Below, in pieces: positions 45,804-53,828 of a stretch of DNA of 64,000 nt; position 1 is the stretch's first letter; each line of letters starts with the position of its first letter. Both the position numbers and the translations under genes were made by a program. Under the pieces are notes generated by a model. The model worked only from the letters and a program-made list of their open reading frames with translations. It was not told the origin of the DNA and did no database searches. The stretch is from NCBI GenBank assembly GCA_004212075.1, contig RXIF01000010.1, positions 1 to 64,000 of the forward strand. Reading direction: 5' to 3'. This DNA comes from Candidatus Methanoliparum thermophilum (GTDB taxonomy: Archaea > Halobacteriota > Methanoliparia > Methanoliparales > Methanoliparaceae).

Positions 45804-46141
45804 CCATTGGTTAGCAAAATTGAGAAAATTTATAGTTTTGATGTAAATTATAGTTGGAATTTGACAAATATATTATCTAAACTCCCTGATAACGATAACA
45901 ACCATATTTTACAGGCAGATGAGAAATCTTGAGAATAATTAGCAGAAAAAACGGAGAATGAGGACGTATAAAAGAGGACAGAGACAAATATAGATTTTGG
46001 GAGTATAGATTTAGATAAACTTGATAGTATCAAGCGTAATAAAAATTTAACCAGAGCTGATTACGATAAAAACAAAATAGTCGTTGAAATATCGCAGAAT
46101 TTAACAGACGAAGCGTTATCACACAGTCAAAATGTTATGAA
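45804..46141 (+). pseudogene. Decayed reading frame of unknown origin
   Basis: In one frame the DNA reads like protein across the whole stretch (for example SKIEKIYSFDVNYSWNLTN, then GSIDLDKLDSIKRNKNLTR and VVEISQNLTDEALSHS) but is broken by three stops (TGA, TAA, TAA) between about 45920 and 45980. There is no start codon and no recognised family. It lies between mini-proteins A and B and looks like a gene that has been lost. The rest of the 690-base gap (45617-46307) holds AT-rich tandem ATATAAAAATATT repeats (about 46148-46185) and the promoter of the next gene. Confidence 0.4.
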
Positions 46142-46202
46142 TTATAATATATATAAAAATATTATATATATAAAAATATTATATAATAGATAAAAAGCAA
46201 AA

Positions 46203-46250
46203 GTTTATATAGTTAGTGTTTCGTTGTTTGATCTGAAGACACTAATACGG
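46203..46250 (+). promoter_or_regulatory. Promoter and leader hairpin of the mini-protein/archaellum unit
   Basis: GTTTATATAG at 46203-46212 is a strong TATA box. About 95 bases remain to the ATG of mini-protein B, so there is a leader of roughly 70 bases. It begins with AGTGTTTC (46215 onward) that can pair with GAAGACACT near 46245, a stem of eight pairs with one bulge. GGAGGT stands 6 bases before the ATG. No other clear promoter lies before the archaellin gene, so this may drive the whole archaellum operon. Confidence 0.5.
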
Positions 46251-46307
46251 AGTTACGTTTTTTGAGATCTCGGTAAAGTATGCAATAAAAGAAAAAAGGA
46301 GGTAAAA

Positions 46308-46520
46308 ATGTTTAAAAAGATTGGAAAAATGTTGAGAGATGAGAACGCTATGCCCTACGTTATGGAAATGTTTAATCAGATTTTTACATGCTGCGGAATT
46401 ATTCCCTGTTTAGCAGATATAAGTGATGTGTGCATCACCGGCATGTTCGATACGGTAAATATTTGTTTTAGAACATGTTTCGGAATTATTCCGCTAACAC
46501 AGATATGTCTTGGAAAGTAG
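46308..46520 (+). CDS. Cysteine-rich mini-protein B
   Basis: 70 residues, seven cysteines (28, 29, 34, 42, 53, 57, 67). The N-terminus MFKKIGKMLRDENAM has the same leader pattern as mini-protein A, with Ala14-Met15 in register. Two copies of a C-x-G-I-I-P core occur: TCCGIIPCLADISDVC and CFRTCFGIIPLTQICLGK; the second aligns with the short peptides downstream (CxxTxxxxxP then CxG). Preceded by AAAGGAGGTAAAA, a perfect ribosome site. First gene after the strong TATA box. Confidence 0.7.
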   Translation: MFKKIGKMLRDENAMPYVMEMFNQIFTCCGIIPCLADISDVCITGMFDTVNICFRTCFGIIPLTQICLGK

Positions 46521-46550
46521 ATAAAAGATGAAGATAGAAAGGGATGATAG

Positions 46551-46640
46551 GTGCCCTCTTGTGTGACTCTGGTGGATGCCTGTGTAAGCAATGGATTCGG
46601 CTGTGCACCGATTATAAGAGCTTGTACAGGAAAGTGGTAA
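46551..46640 (+). CDS. Cysteine-rich peptide C (29 residues)
   Basis: GTG-initiated frame of 29 residues with cysteines at 4, 11, 18 and 25. Residues C11, G15, A19-P20-I21, C25 and G27 are in the same positions as in the next two peptides; its end reads CAPIIRACTGKW. It has no basic-acidic leader. A purine-rich GAAAGGGATGAT precedes it. An overlapping frame from ATG 46544 exists but lacks the shared motif, so I prefer this one. The alignment with its neighbours is the main evidence. Confidence 0.6.
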   Translation: MPSCVTLVDACVSNGFGCAPIIRACTGKW

Positions 46641-46643
46641 ATT

Positions 46644-46736
46644 ATGGGATACTTTGCTTTATGGTCTAGTTGGTGTGCCGAGACGGGGTATGGTCTTGCT
46701 CCGATCGTTATGGCATGTACAGGAAAAGGGTATTGA
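46644..46736 (+). CDS. Cysteine-rich peptide D (30 residues)
   Basis: 30 residues, starting three bases after peptide C stops. It has cysteines at 11 and 25 and aromatic residues (four Trp/Tyr/Phe in the first ten). The core LAPIVMACTGKGY aligns gap-free with peptides C and E (C11, T14-G15-Y16, A19-P20-I21, C25, G27). Close packing suggests translation coupled to peptide C. Function unknown. Confidence 0.6.
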   Translation: MGYFALWSSWCAETGYGLAPIVMACTGKGY

Positions 46737-46745
46737 GGTGATGAG

Positions 46746-46841
46746 ATGTTCTGTCTGAATCCGATAATATATGCGTGTCTGCACACGGGGTACTGTATCG
46801 CTCCGATCGTATCGATCTGTTGCGGGACTTACTACATTTAA
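46746..46841 (+). CDS. Cysteine-rich peptide E (31 residues)
   Basis: 31 residues with five cysteines (3, 11, 17, 25, 26). C11, T14-G15-Y16, A19-P20-I21, C25 and G27 match peptides C and D exactly in position; the core is CIAPIVSICCGTYY. The ribosome site GAGGTGAT overlaps the stop of peptide D and lies two bases before ATG 46746, strong support that this tiny frame is translated. The segment CIAPIVSICC also resembles CLAPFVSCC in mini-protein F, linking the short and long members. Confidence 0.65.
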   Translation: MFCLNPIIYACLHTGYCIAPIVSICCGTYYI

Positions 46842-46876
46842 GAATTTAAAAGATAAATAAAAGAGGGGGATTAAAA

Positions 46877-47014
46877 ATGAGAACGGTAAAAAGGATGTTT
46901 GAAGAAGAAGACGCCCTTGGTGCTTTGGGAGAAGCTGTAGAGTCGTGTTTAGCTCCTTTTGTTAGCTGTTGCGAGTTGACTTTTAGTGGTTGTGCGAGAT
47001 TTTTTGGAAAGTAA
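46877..47014 (+). CDS. Cysteine-rich mini-protein F (45 residues)
   Basis: 45 residues with cysteines at 24, 31, 32 and 39. The leader MRTVKRMFEEEDAL has the [FL]-x-E-E-x-A-[ML] pattern of mini-proteins A and B. The core SCLAPFVSCCE matches CIAPIVSICCG of peptide E, and the end GCARFFGK recalls CLGK of mini-protein B. GAGGGGG stands 7 bases before the ATG. It is 53 bases before the archaellin gene with only A/T sequence and a ribosome site between, so it is probably in the same transcript. Confidence 0.65.
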   Translation: MRTVKRMFEEEDALGALGEAVESCLAPFVSCCELTFSGCARFFGK

Positions 47015-47067
47015 ATAATAAAATAATAAATAAAAATAAAATAAAAAATAGAAAAGGAGGTGATTAG

Positions 47068-47664
47068 ATGGTTGATATAAGGAAGGATGACCAGGCGTTC
47101 AGTGGTATTGAGGCGGCTATAGTCTTGATTGCATTTATTGCCGTGGCAGTAATATTCAGCTATGTCTTTATGGGGTTAGGACAGAATGCTGCTGAAAGTG
47201 CTAGAGATCAGACGCTTAGCGGTATAGATACGATAGCATTCGCTCCTGATGGAGTAAAAGGGTTGGATACCATGGGAACAGGTGAGAGTATAGATCTTAT
47301 CAAATTCTGGATGTATGGTGGCAATTCATCGATAGATATGACCAATGTCTCGATGGATTTCATAACTAAAGATGAGATTTATACTATAAGCGCCGCGGGT
47401 ACTGACTGGAATCGGGTATACAGGGAAGGAAAGGTTCCGAACCCGGGCGAGTGGCTTGTTACGACATACGTGGGTGATGGAGATCAGCTACTTGAAAAAG
47501 GAGAGAGGATGGAGATTGCTGTAATGCTTGCTGGAAAGAACAGAGGCGTGTTGCCTTCTGAAGATTTTACTTTAAGGATGATGACTGCTGAAGGAATAGC
47601 ACATATAATATCTGGTAGAGCACCTGCATATATAGATCCAGTAAACCAGATATCTCTGTTATAG
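47068..47664 (+). CDS. flaB: Archaellin (archaellum filament protein)
   Basis: 198 residues. Class III signal sequence RKDDQA followed by FSGIEAAIVLIAF: prepilin peptidase FlaK/PibD would cut after Ala10, leaving the hydrophobic polymerisation helix. The remainder is the beta-rich head (KFWMYGGNSSIDMTNVSM, VPNPGEWLVTTYVGDG, GERMEIAVML). GGAGGTGAT precedes the ATG by three bases. Only one archaellin gene is present here. Followed by flaD/E, F, G, H, I and J. Confidence 0.95.
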   Translation: MVDIRKDDQAFSGIEAAIVLIAFIAVAVIFSYVFMGLGQNAAESARDQTLSGIDTIAFAPDGVKGLDTMGTGESIDLIKFWMYGGNSSIDMTNVSMDFITKDEIYTISAAGTDWNRVYREGKVPNPGEWLVTTYVGDGDQLLEKGERMEIAVMLAGKNRGVLPSEDFTLRMMTAEGIAHIISGRAPAYIDPVNQISLL

Positions 47665-47749
47665 ATTAAACGTTGAATAGTAAAACATTAAAACGGTATT
47701 AACGAAAATTTTTTTCTTTTTTATTAAAAACATCCGAGAGTGATAAAGA

Positions 47750-48418
47750 TTGGATTATGATCTTAAAAATGATAAAGCGGGTGAGATAATATCAGAAATA
47801 GAGGCAGAAGAGCCTGAACAGAGGATTAAAAAGTTAGAGGAAGAGATTAATGAGATAAAGGGGTCTATAAAGAAGTTGTTGTTGGATTTAAGAGAACAGA
47901 TGAGCAATATAGAGAGTCCGTTCAGAGATCTAAAAGGTTTTACAACGTTGATTAATGCACCTGCAATAAGTAAAGAAGAAGGGGAGACCGAAGAAGAAGA
48001 GGCTGAAAAAAAAGAGGAAAAGAAGGAAGAAGAGAAGAGAAGAGAGGCTGCTATACCTTTACCAGAAAAAAGAGAGGAGAGAAAGACAAGAGAAATCTCT
48101 GAGGAAGAGTTTAAAATTGAAGATTTTATGGATCCGTTTTTAGTAAGCAACCTTGTCGATTGGACGAGGGATACGCTGAACAAGTATGGACGAAGAAAAT
48201 TTGAAGATATTTTAGAGTTATCCCAGTTAGTAGGATACGTTCCTGAAGAGAATATCAAGATTATCCATAAGATATCACATCTATTCCCTGATACAATGGC
48301 AGGAGTAAGAGAGATAAATACTAACGATCTTGTGGCAGATCTGTATAAGTTATATACGATCGTAAAGGGGGATACAGCAAAAGGAAGGATTCTTGATATC
48401 CTCTTGAAGAGATATTAA
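47750..48418 (+). CDS. Archaellum accessory protein FlaD/FlaE
   Basis: 222 residues. The N-terminal half is a coiled coil with long Glu/Lys runs (about 20-125). The C-terminal half is the conserved FlaD/E domain: FMDPFLVSNLVDWTRDTLNKY, FEDILELSQLVGYVPEE, and a helical end. FlaD/E proteins form the cytoplasmic ring around the archaellum motor and link to chemotaxis. It starts with TTG, with GAGTGAT six bases upstream. A separate flaC is not present. Confidence 0.88.
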   Translation: MDYDLKNDKAGEIISEIEAEEPEQRIKKLEEEINEIKGSIKKLLLDLREQMSNIESPFRDLKGFTTLINAPAISKEEGETEEEEAEKKEEKKEEEKRREAAIPLPEKREERKTREISEEEFKIEDFMDPFLVSNLVDWTRDTLNKYGRRKFEDILELSQLVGYVPEENIKIIHKISHLFPDTMAGVREINTNDLVADLYKLYTIVKGDTAKGRILDILLKRY

Positions 48419-48430
48419 ATGTGATTTATA

Positions 48431-48976
48431 ATGCCTGGCAATGTGATTACCACCGCAGTATTGATTATAGTAGGGGTTACTGCCGCAACGCTTTTATTAA
48501 CTCAGGTGATGTATCCTGCGTTGTCTGATATAAATGATGCTGTTAATACTTTATCGGATAAAATAAGCGATAATACACTGACAGATATCACTCCTATTTT
48601 TACGTACGTTACCGGTAAAAACAATATCCATATTATGTTAAAGAATACCGGCAAGGCAGATATTCCATTTGATAGGCTAAAACAGTCCGAGATATATATT
48701 ATATCACGAGATGCTGAAAAACTAAGCGATAAAAATGCAAAGACTGCGTTTATTGGGATAAATCATAAAGATATGTACAAAAATAACTATTGGAAGTATA
48801 GCCTCCCTGCAAGAGACGAGGATAAGAGGACGTATTGGAAACAGGGAGAGACTATATATATAGATGCCTTCATGACACGCCCGTTAGAGCCAGGAGAATA
48901 CACTGTAAGGTTCGTTATGTATAATGGGTACACGATAGACGATATCATAACAATATCGAAATCAAGATGGTACTGA
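48431..48976 (+). CDS. flaF: Archaellum stator protein FlaF
   Basis: 181 residues with one N-terminal membrane helix (VITTAVLIIVGVTAATLLLTQ) and a beta-sandwich outside the membrane (IHIMLKNTGKADIP, TIYIDAFMTRPLEPGEYTVRFVMYNG). FlaF binds the S-layer and anchors the motor. Order between flaD/E and flaG supports the call. It begins 12 bases after flaD/E and ends 3 bases before flaG. Confidence 0.85.
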   Translation: MPGNVITTAVLIIVGVTAATLLLTQVMYPALSDINDAVNTLSDKISDNTLTDITPIFTYVTGKNNIHIMLKNTGKADIPFDRLKQSEIYIISRDAEKLSDKNAKTAFIGINHKDMYKNNYWKYSLPARDEDKRTYWKQGETIYIDAFMTRPLEPGEYTVRFVMYNGYTIDDIITISKSRWY

Positions 48977-48979
48977 AAA

Positions 48980-49483
48980 ATGGGGCTGGATACTGTATTA
49001 GTAGTAGGTATTTTGACGGTAGGTATAGTCGCTATGATACTTATGTTTAGTGGTAACTTTGTCAAAAATATGAATACGGTGTTTGAATCCTATAAAATAA
49101 TGAACGATGACCAGTTTGATAAGCTTAATACGAGGATAGAGATAGATGATATAAAAAAAGATGACATAGGTTATCTTATAAGAATACGTCTAGAAAACAC
49201 CGGTTCGGTTAAGATAAATGATTTTGATAATATGGATGTAATAATATACGGAGATGGATGGATAGAGAGATTAAGATATAACAATGGTAACGTTCCAAAT
49301 CCGGGTGAATGGTCTAAAACCATATTAAAAGATGTTTTAAATCCTGGAATACTCGATCCTGGGGAGGTAATGGAGATAGATCTCTATCCGCTGCATATAT
49401 CCTATCTGGTTCCAGATGCTGCCACTTATATCAAGATCGTTACACCTAATGGGATAGAGGCTACAGAAAGATTTGGTTTGTAA
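48980..49483 (+). CDS. flaG: Archaellum stator protein FlaG
   Basis: 167 residues: N-terminal membrane helix (TVLVVGILTVGIVAMILMFSG) and an extracytoplasmic beta domain (YLIRIRLENTGSVKINDFDNM, VPNPGEWSKTIL, LDPGEVMEIDLYPL). FlaG works with FlaF as a cap-like stator complex in the pseudoperiplasm. The VPNPGEW motif is shared with the archaellin gene product. Starts 3 bases after flaF. Confidence 0.87.
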   Translation: MGLDTVLVVGILTVGIVAMILMFSGNFVKNMNTVFESYKIMNDDQFDKLNTRIEIDDIKKDDIGYLIRIRLENTGSVKINDFDNMDVIIYGDGWIERLRYNNGNVPNPGEWSKTILKDVLNPGILDPGEVMEIDLYPLHISYLVPDAATYIKIVTPNGIEATERFGL

Positions 49484-49513
49484 TATTTTTAAGATTTTAA
49501 AGGGTGATAAATT

Positions 49514-50230
49514 ATGGCAAAGAAGGCTAGTATCAGTAGTATAGTATCCACAGGAAATAAAGAGATAGATAAGATTATAGGTGGAGGAATACCGAGTCGA
49601 ACGCTTAACCTGATAGAGGGAGAGAACGATACAGGCAAGAGCGTATTGTCTCAACAGTTTAATTGGGGCGCATTAAGACAGAACCATAATGTGGCATACT
49701 ACACATCAGAGAATACTATAAGCAGTTTTTTAAGTCAGACTACGAGCTTGAGTCTGGATATGGTCGATCACTTTATATGGGGATATTTAAAAATTTATCC
49801 TTTACAGATAGAAGATATAGAATGGTCACAAAAAGAAATGAAAAGGATATTAGATCTGATCTCTACACATATCTCTAAAAACAAAGAAGATGTAATAATG
49901 ATAGATTCTTTGACTGTTTTTACTACTTATAGTACAGAAGACGACATAATGGATTTCCTGGCAGATTGTAGATTTATCTGTGATTCAGGAAAGACCATGT
50001 TCGTAACGTTGCATAAATATGCATACGAGGAAGATACATTGGTAAGAATTAGATCCATCTTTGATGGTCATCTTGTACTTAGAAAAGAACAGATAGGTGA
50101 TCGATATATAAACATATTAGAGGTTGCTAAGGTTAGAGGCGCAAATAAGACGACAGGTAATATTGTGTCATTTGAAGTGCATCCTGGATTTGGACTAAGG
50201 GTGATACCTATAACTCAGGCTCAAATATAA
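49514..50230 (+). CDS. flaH: Archaellum ATPase regulator FlaH
   Basis: 238 residues, RecA/KaiC-like. Walker A is EGENDTGKSVLSQQF (about 37-51) and Walker B is the DVIMIDSLTVF strand (about 125-135). FlaH binds ATP without fast turnover and sits on the FlaI hexamer. Short internal gap to flaI (17 bases). The gene is intact and of normal length. Confidence 0.94.
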   Translation: MAKKASISSIVSTGNKEIDKIIGGGIPSRTLNLIEGENDTGKSVLSQQFNWGALRQNHNVAYYTSENTISSFLSQTTSLSLDMVDHFIWGYLKIYPLQIEDIEWSQKEMKRILDLISTHISKNKEDVIMIDSLTVFTTYSTEDDIMDFLADCRFICDSGKTMFVTLHKYAYEEDTLVRIRSIFDGHLVLRKEQIGDRYINILEVAKVRGANKTTGNIVSFEVHPGFGLRVIPITQAQI

Positions 50231-50247
50231 GATCAAAGATCAAAAGA

Positions 50248-52206
50248 ATGGTAAAAATAAAAAATATGAATGAGAGAAAGAGTGAAGAAGGACCATATGT
50301 AAATCTTCCGTTTAAAAGAAGAGTCATAACGGATCATGAAGATTTTAATGAAAAAGAGTTACAGATTTGTGGGATATATAGGTTATTACCAGATAAAGTA
50401 AAGACTTATGCAAGAAAAGATCCTCATCTACACGAATATCTTCATATAGTCCCGATAGATAAAGTGGGTATCCCGCGGTTTTATCCCAAATTAAGTCCTA
50501 AATTAAGAAATATATCAAAACCAAATTTGATATATCCTGTTGGGGACAATGTATATATTCACATCTATTATGATGCTAACGATCTAAGAAACTATTACAT
50601 CCCAATAGAACCAATGCTGCTACATTCTGTCGAGAAATACGTCAAAGTTGCAGAAGAGAAGATGGTAGATTATCTAAGAGATATAACAGTAGAGACTTTT
50701 GAAGAGAAGAAAGAGATATTACAAAAGGTGCTTAAAAGTATATGTGTAATAGAAAAAGAGACTTCTTCAAGAATTACAAACCCTTGGTTTGTAAACCACG
50801 AATCTCCGATTCGTGAAAACACAAATGCTACCTTTAATCTACCATATTTTAGAAAAAATTTAAGTTTTGCAGTTGTAGGAGCCAAGATATATAGCTTACT
50901 CAATACGATAGGCGCTAAAATCTCAATACCATTATCTTTTATAAGAAATAAAGACGATGGGTTGATACATATATCGCCCCACGAGTATAACGTCCTCGAG
51001 TATGCCTTGTTAAGAGATAAATTATACTTGGGAATACTCCATCCTTTCGTTCTTGATCCATATCTAGAGGATGTAACGGCAGACGGAGTGGGACCTATCT
51101 ATATAGAGCACAAGATATTTGGATCGCTTAAAAGTGTTATAGAGTTTAAAAAGGAGGAAGATATAGATAATTTCGTAGTAAGATTGGCTGAACGGGTTGG
51201 AAAACCTATTACGTATAAAAACCCGATAGTAGATACTACATTGCCAGATGGTTCGAGATTGAATATCGTCTATGGTGACGATATAACACTTAAAGGGAGT
51301 AATTTTTCGATAAGAAAGTTTACAGAGGTTCCATATAGTATATTAGACCTTATAGAGAGAGGAACACTTAATTATGAGATGGCTGCTTATCTATGGCTAT
51401 TAATAGAGAACAAGATGTCTTTTTTCGTCTCTGGAGAGACAGCATCTGGTAAGACTACTACGATGAATGCTCTTACTACGTTCATTCCATCTCATTTCAA
51501 GATTGTCTCTATAGAGGATACACCAGAATTGCAGGTTCCACTGCCTCATTGGACAAGAGAGGTGGCACGAGTGAGTGAGAGGGGAGTGCAAATGGGGGAA
51601 GGTACTGGATCAGATGTGACGATGTTCGACCTTTTGAAGGCGGCATTGAGACAAAGGCCTAACTATATAATTGTAGGAGAGATAAGAGGTGCAGAGGGTA
51701 ATATCGCGTTCCAGTCTATACAGACTGGGCATCCTCTACTCTCAACGTTTCATGCAAGTAGTGTCGAGAAGCTCATACAACGTATAACCGGCCCACCAAT
51801 AAATATCCCAAAGACGTTTATAGATAATTTGAATGCTATTATCATTCAAAGTGCGGTAAGACGACCAGACGGCTCGGTTGTTAGGCGAGTTTTGAGCGTA
51901 AATGAGGTTATAGGGTACAATCCCCAGAAGAGCAGTGTATCTTTTGTTAGAGCGTTCCAGTGGGATCCTACAACAGATAGGCATATATTTACTGCTGCAA
52001 ACAACAGTTATCTGTTAGAGAGTAAAATTGCTAGAAACCTTGGTATTCCTGAAGAGAGAACATACATTATATACAATGAGATAGAGAAGAGAAAGAGGAT
52101 GCTGGAGAGGATACACGAGAGGGGTATAACAAACTTTTACGATCTGTATCATACTATATCCAGGATACACAAAGAAGGTATCCTAAAAATAGAATCTGTG
52201 GCATAA
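50248..52206 (+). CDS. flaI: Archaellum motor ATPase FlaI with an in-frame palindromic insert
   Basis: 652 residues, longer than usual (about 550). Type IV pilus/type II secretion ATPase that powers assembly and rotation. Walker A FVSGETASGKTTTMNAL, Asp box FKIVSIEDTPEL, Walker B YIIVGEIRGAEG and His box TGHPLLSTFHAS are intact. Residues 176-189 (ITNPWFVNHESPIR) are encoded by a 43-bp double hairpin that also occurs in the thymidylate synthase gene; they lie in the N-terminal domain, away from the ATPase core. A second ATG at 50263 is possible. Confidence 0.95.
   Translation: MVKIKNMNERKSEEGPYVNLPFKRRVITDHEDFNEKELQICGIYRLLPDKVKTYARKDPHLHEYLHIVPIDKVGIPRFYPKLSPKLRNISKPNLIYPVGDNVYIHIYYDANDLRNYYIPIEPMLLHSVEKYVKVAEEKMVDYLRDITVETFEEKKEILQKVLKSICVIEKETSSRITNPWFVNHESPIRENTNATFNLPYFRKNLSFAVVGAKIYSLLNTIGAKISIPLSFIRNKDDGLIHISPHEYNVLEYALLRDKLYLGILHPFVLDPYLEDVTADGVGPIYIEHKIFGSLKSVIEFKKEEDIDNFVVRLAERVGKPITYKNPIVDTTLPDGSRLNIVYGDDITLKGSNFSIRKFTEVPYSILDLIERGTLNYEMAAYLWLLIENKMSFFVSGETASGKTTTMNALTTFIPSHFKIVSIEDTPELQVPLPHWTREVARVSERGVQMGEGTGSDVTMFDLLKAALRQRPNYIIVGEIRGAEGNIAFQSIQTGHPLLSTFHASSVEKLIQRITGPPINIPKTFIDNLNAIIIQSAVRRPDGSVVRRVLSVNEVIGYNPQKSSVSFVRAFQWDPTTDRHIFTAANNSYLLESKIARNLGIPEERTYIIYNEIEKRKRMLERIHERGITNFYDLYHTISRIHKEGILKIESVA
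50773..50815 (+). repeat. 43-bp double-hairpin coding element, copy 1 (in flaI)
   Basis: Two adjacent palindromes: 50774-50794 (9-bp stem, TTACAAACC and GGTTTGTAA, loop CTT) and 50797-50815 (8-bp stem, CACGAATC and GATTCGTG, loop TCC). The copy at 61305-61347 (minus) has the same 43-bp length, 33 of 43 identical bases, and differs only in loops and in stem positions, including one T-A to C-G compensatory pair. Read in the same frame both give ITNxxFVNHExxxR. Confidence 0.8.
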
Positions 52207-52207
52207 A

Positions 52208-53827
52208 ATGGATCTTGATGAAAGATATAGGGATAAAATAGAACTTATGCATCATCTTCCGAACGTTGAAGATAAAGTAAGAAGATTGATAAGTCGTATT
52301 AAAGAATGGTATTACGAAAAATATTCAAGAAACGACCTTCTTTATATGCTGACATATATGGCATCTATATCAACGGCCGATCTTACACGGGACGAGATTT
52401 TTAAAAAAACTGGTAATAAAGAAGAATACTATACATCAAAACATATCAAATATATAAGCCAAATCGTCCAAGATTGGAATTATGATTATGCAACTGCCTG
52501 TGATATAGAAGCAAAGAATACAAAAGATGAGATGGTTAAAAGAACATTAGAACGTATGGGAAACGCAATAAAAGCTGGAGAGATCGATAAAGAGTTTTTA
52601 GAGAGCGAGTTAAATACGATCAAGATAGTAACCAAAGATAGATATGAGAGTGATATCGAGACGCTTAAAAAGGCGATGGATGCGTTCACATCTCTTATAA
52701 TTGCAACATCCGTTATATCAATCGTAATGTTATTGGCTGCGTCGTTATATGTTTCAGAGAGAATCAATATAGTATTATATCTCTCTGTAGTCTTAGAAAC
52801 GATGATATCTATGTTTGTAGTCTTTTTATTGTTTGATGCAGTACCGAAAGAGTTTAAGATGCATCCATTACCTATAAAGTCGGATGAACAAAACTTTATA
52901 TTTAAATGGCAGAAGATATTAGTCCCTTTTGCTTTTATCACTCTGATATTATCGTTTATTCTGCTACCTTATATCATGACTGACCCTCTCTTATTAATAG
53001 ATTTTCCATATCTGACAGAATCCATCGGTTTTATCTCTTTTGGTGTGTTGATCCTACCGCTTGGTGTGATGGCAATAAAGGACGATAGAAAAATTAATAA
53101 AAGAGATATGGAATTTACTGCGTTTATAAAAGGATTGGGACAAATTATGGGATCTACCGGGCAATCTATCTTAAACTCATTATCTAAAGTCGATAAAAAG
53201 TCTCTTCCGAATATTAAAGATAGTATCGTAAGGCTCGAAAATAGGATCAAGTTAGGACTCGATATGGATATATCATGGAACAGGTTTATCGGTGAAAGCG
53301 GCAGTAATATCTTCTATAAATTTACGAACATATTTACAGATACGATAAGGTTGGGCGGAAGACCGGATAAAGCAGGCGATTTGGTGGCCTCATCAAGTCT
53401 TGAGTCTGTATTATTAAGATCATCGAAAGAGCTGGAATCTAACCAATTCGTAATGTTAACCATACCTCTGCATATCGTAATGCTTCTGACTTTCATTGCG
53501 ATAAGCCAGATATTGTTAAACTTAGCAGGTATCGTGAGTGGAGTATCCAGCATGACCGTTGGGATCGGTACGACATTCGGAATATTTTCGATGTTATCGA
53601 TAGAAGTTTTACATAACTATGTCATAGCTATCACTTTTGTCCTTACGATCGTATCGGCTCTCGCATGTAAAATAAGCAAAGGAAGCAATTTATACGATTA
53701 TTATATATTTGGTTCTATCTTTTTTATAATAGCAGGCGTCTCTCTGCTCTTAATGCCATTCTTTTTAAATTCAATACTTCCTACTTTCACGTTACCTGTC
53801 AGTCCAGGATTAGAGGGTGGATTATAA
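52208..53827 (+). CDS. flaJ: Archaellum membrane platform protein FlaJ
   Basis: 539 residues. A soluble N-terminal region of about 160 residues is followed by seven to nine hydrophobic helices (SLIIATSVISIVMLLAASLY, LYLSVVLETMISMFVVFLLF and so on) in the type II secretion F-domain pattern. It is the integral membrane base on which FlaI acts. It starts 2 bases after flaI. It ends inside the upstream part of the next frame, an acidic membrane-anchored protein. Confidence 0.92.
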   Translation: MDLDERYRDKIELMHHLPNVEDKVRRLISRIKEWYYEKYSRNDLLYMLTYMASISTADLTRDEIFKKTGNKEEYYTSKHIKYISQIVQDWNYDYATACDIEAKNTKDEMVKRTLERMGNAIKAGEIDKEFLESELNTIKIVTKDRYESDIETLKKAMDAFTSLIIATSVISIVMLLAASLYVSERINIVLYLSVVLETMISMFVVFLLFDAVPKEFKMHPLPIKSDEQNFIFKWQKILVPFAFITLILSFILLPYIMTDPLLLIDFPYLTESIGFISFGVLILPLGVMAIKDDRKINKRDMEFTAFIKGLGQIMGSTGQSILNSLSKVDKKSLPNIKDSIVRLENRIKLGLDMDISWNRFIGESGSNIFYKFTNIFTDTIRLGGRPDKAGDLVASSSLESVLLRSSKELESNQFVMLTIPLHIVMLLTFIAISQILLNLAGIVSGVSSMTVGIGTTFGIFSMLSIEVLHNYVIAITFVLTIVSALACKISKGSNLYDYYIFGSIFFIIAGVSLLLMPFFLNSILPTFTLPVSPGLEGGL

Positions 53828-53828
53828 A

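Noticed and set aside
46140-46190. ATATAAAAATATT tandem units as a CRISPR or origin iteron array
   Set aside because: Only two or so copies of a very low-complexity A/T sequence just upstream of a promoter.
46544-46669. Alternative 41-residue frame from ATG 46544 over peptide C
   Set aside because: It lacks the C11/API/C25 pattern shared with the next two peptides and overlaps the start of peptide D.
45398-47014. A dedicated RiPP maturation enzyme next to the peptide array
   Set aside because: Neighbours are nadE and archaellum genes. The radical SAM gene at 38624-39649 is in another operon on the other strand and 6 kb away.
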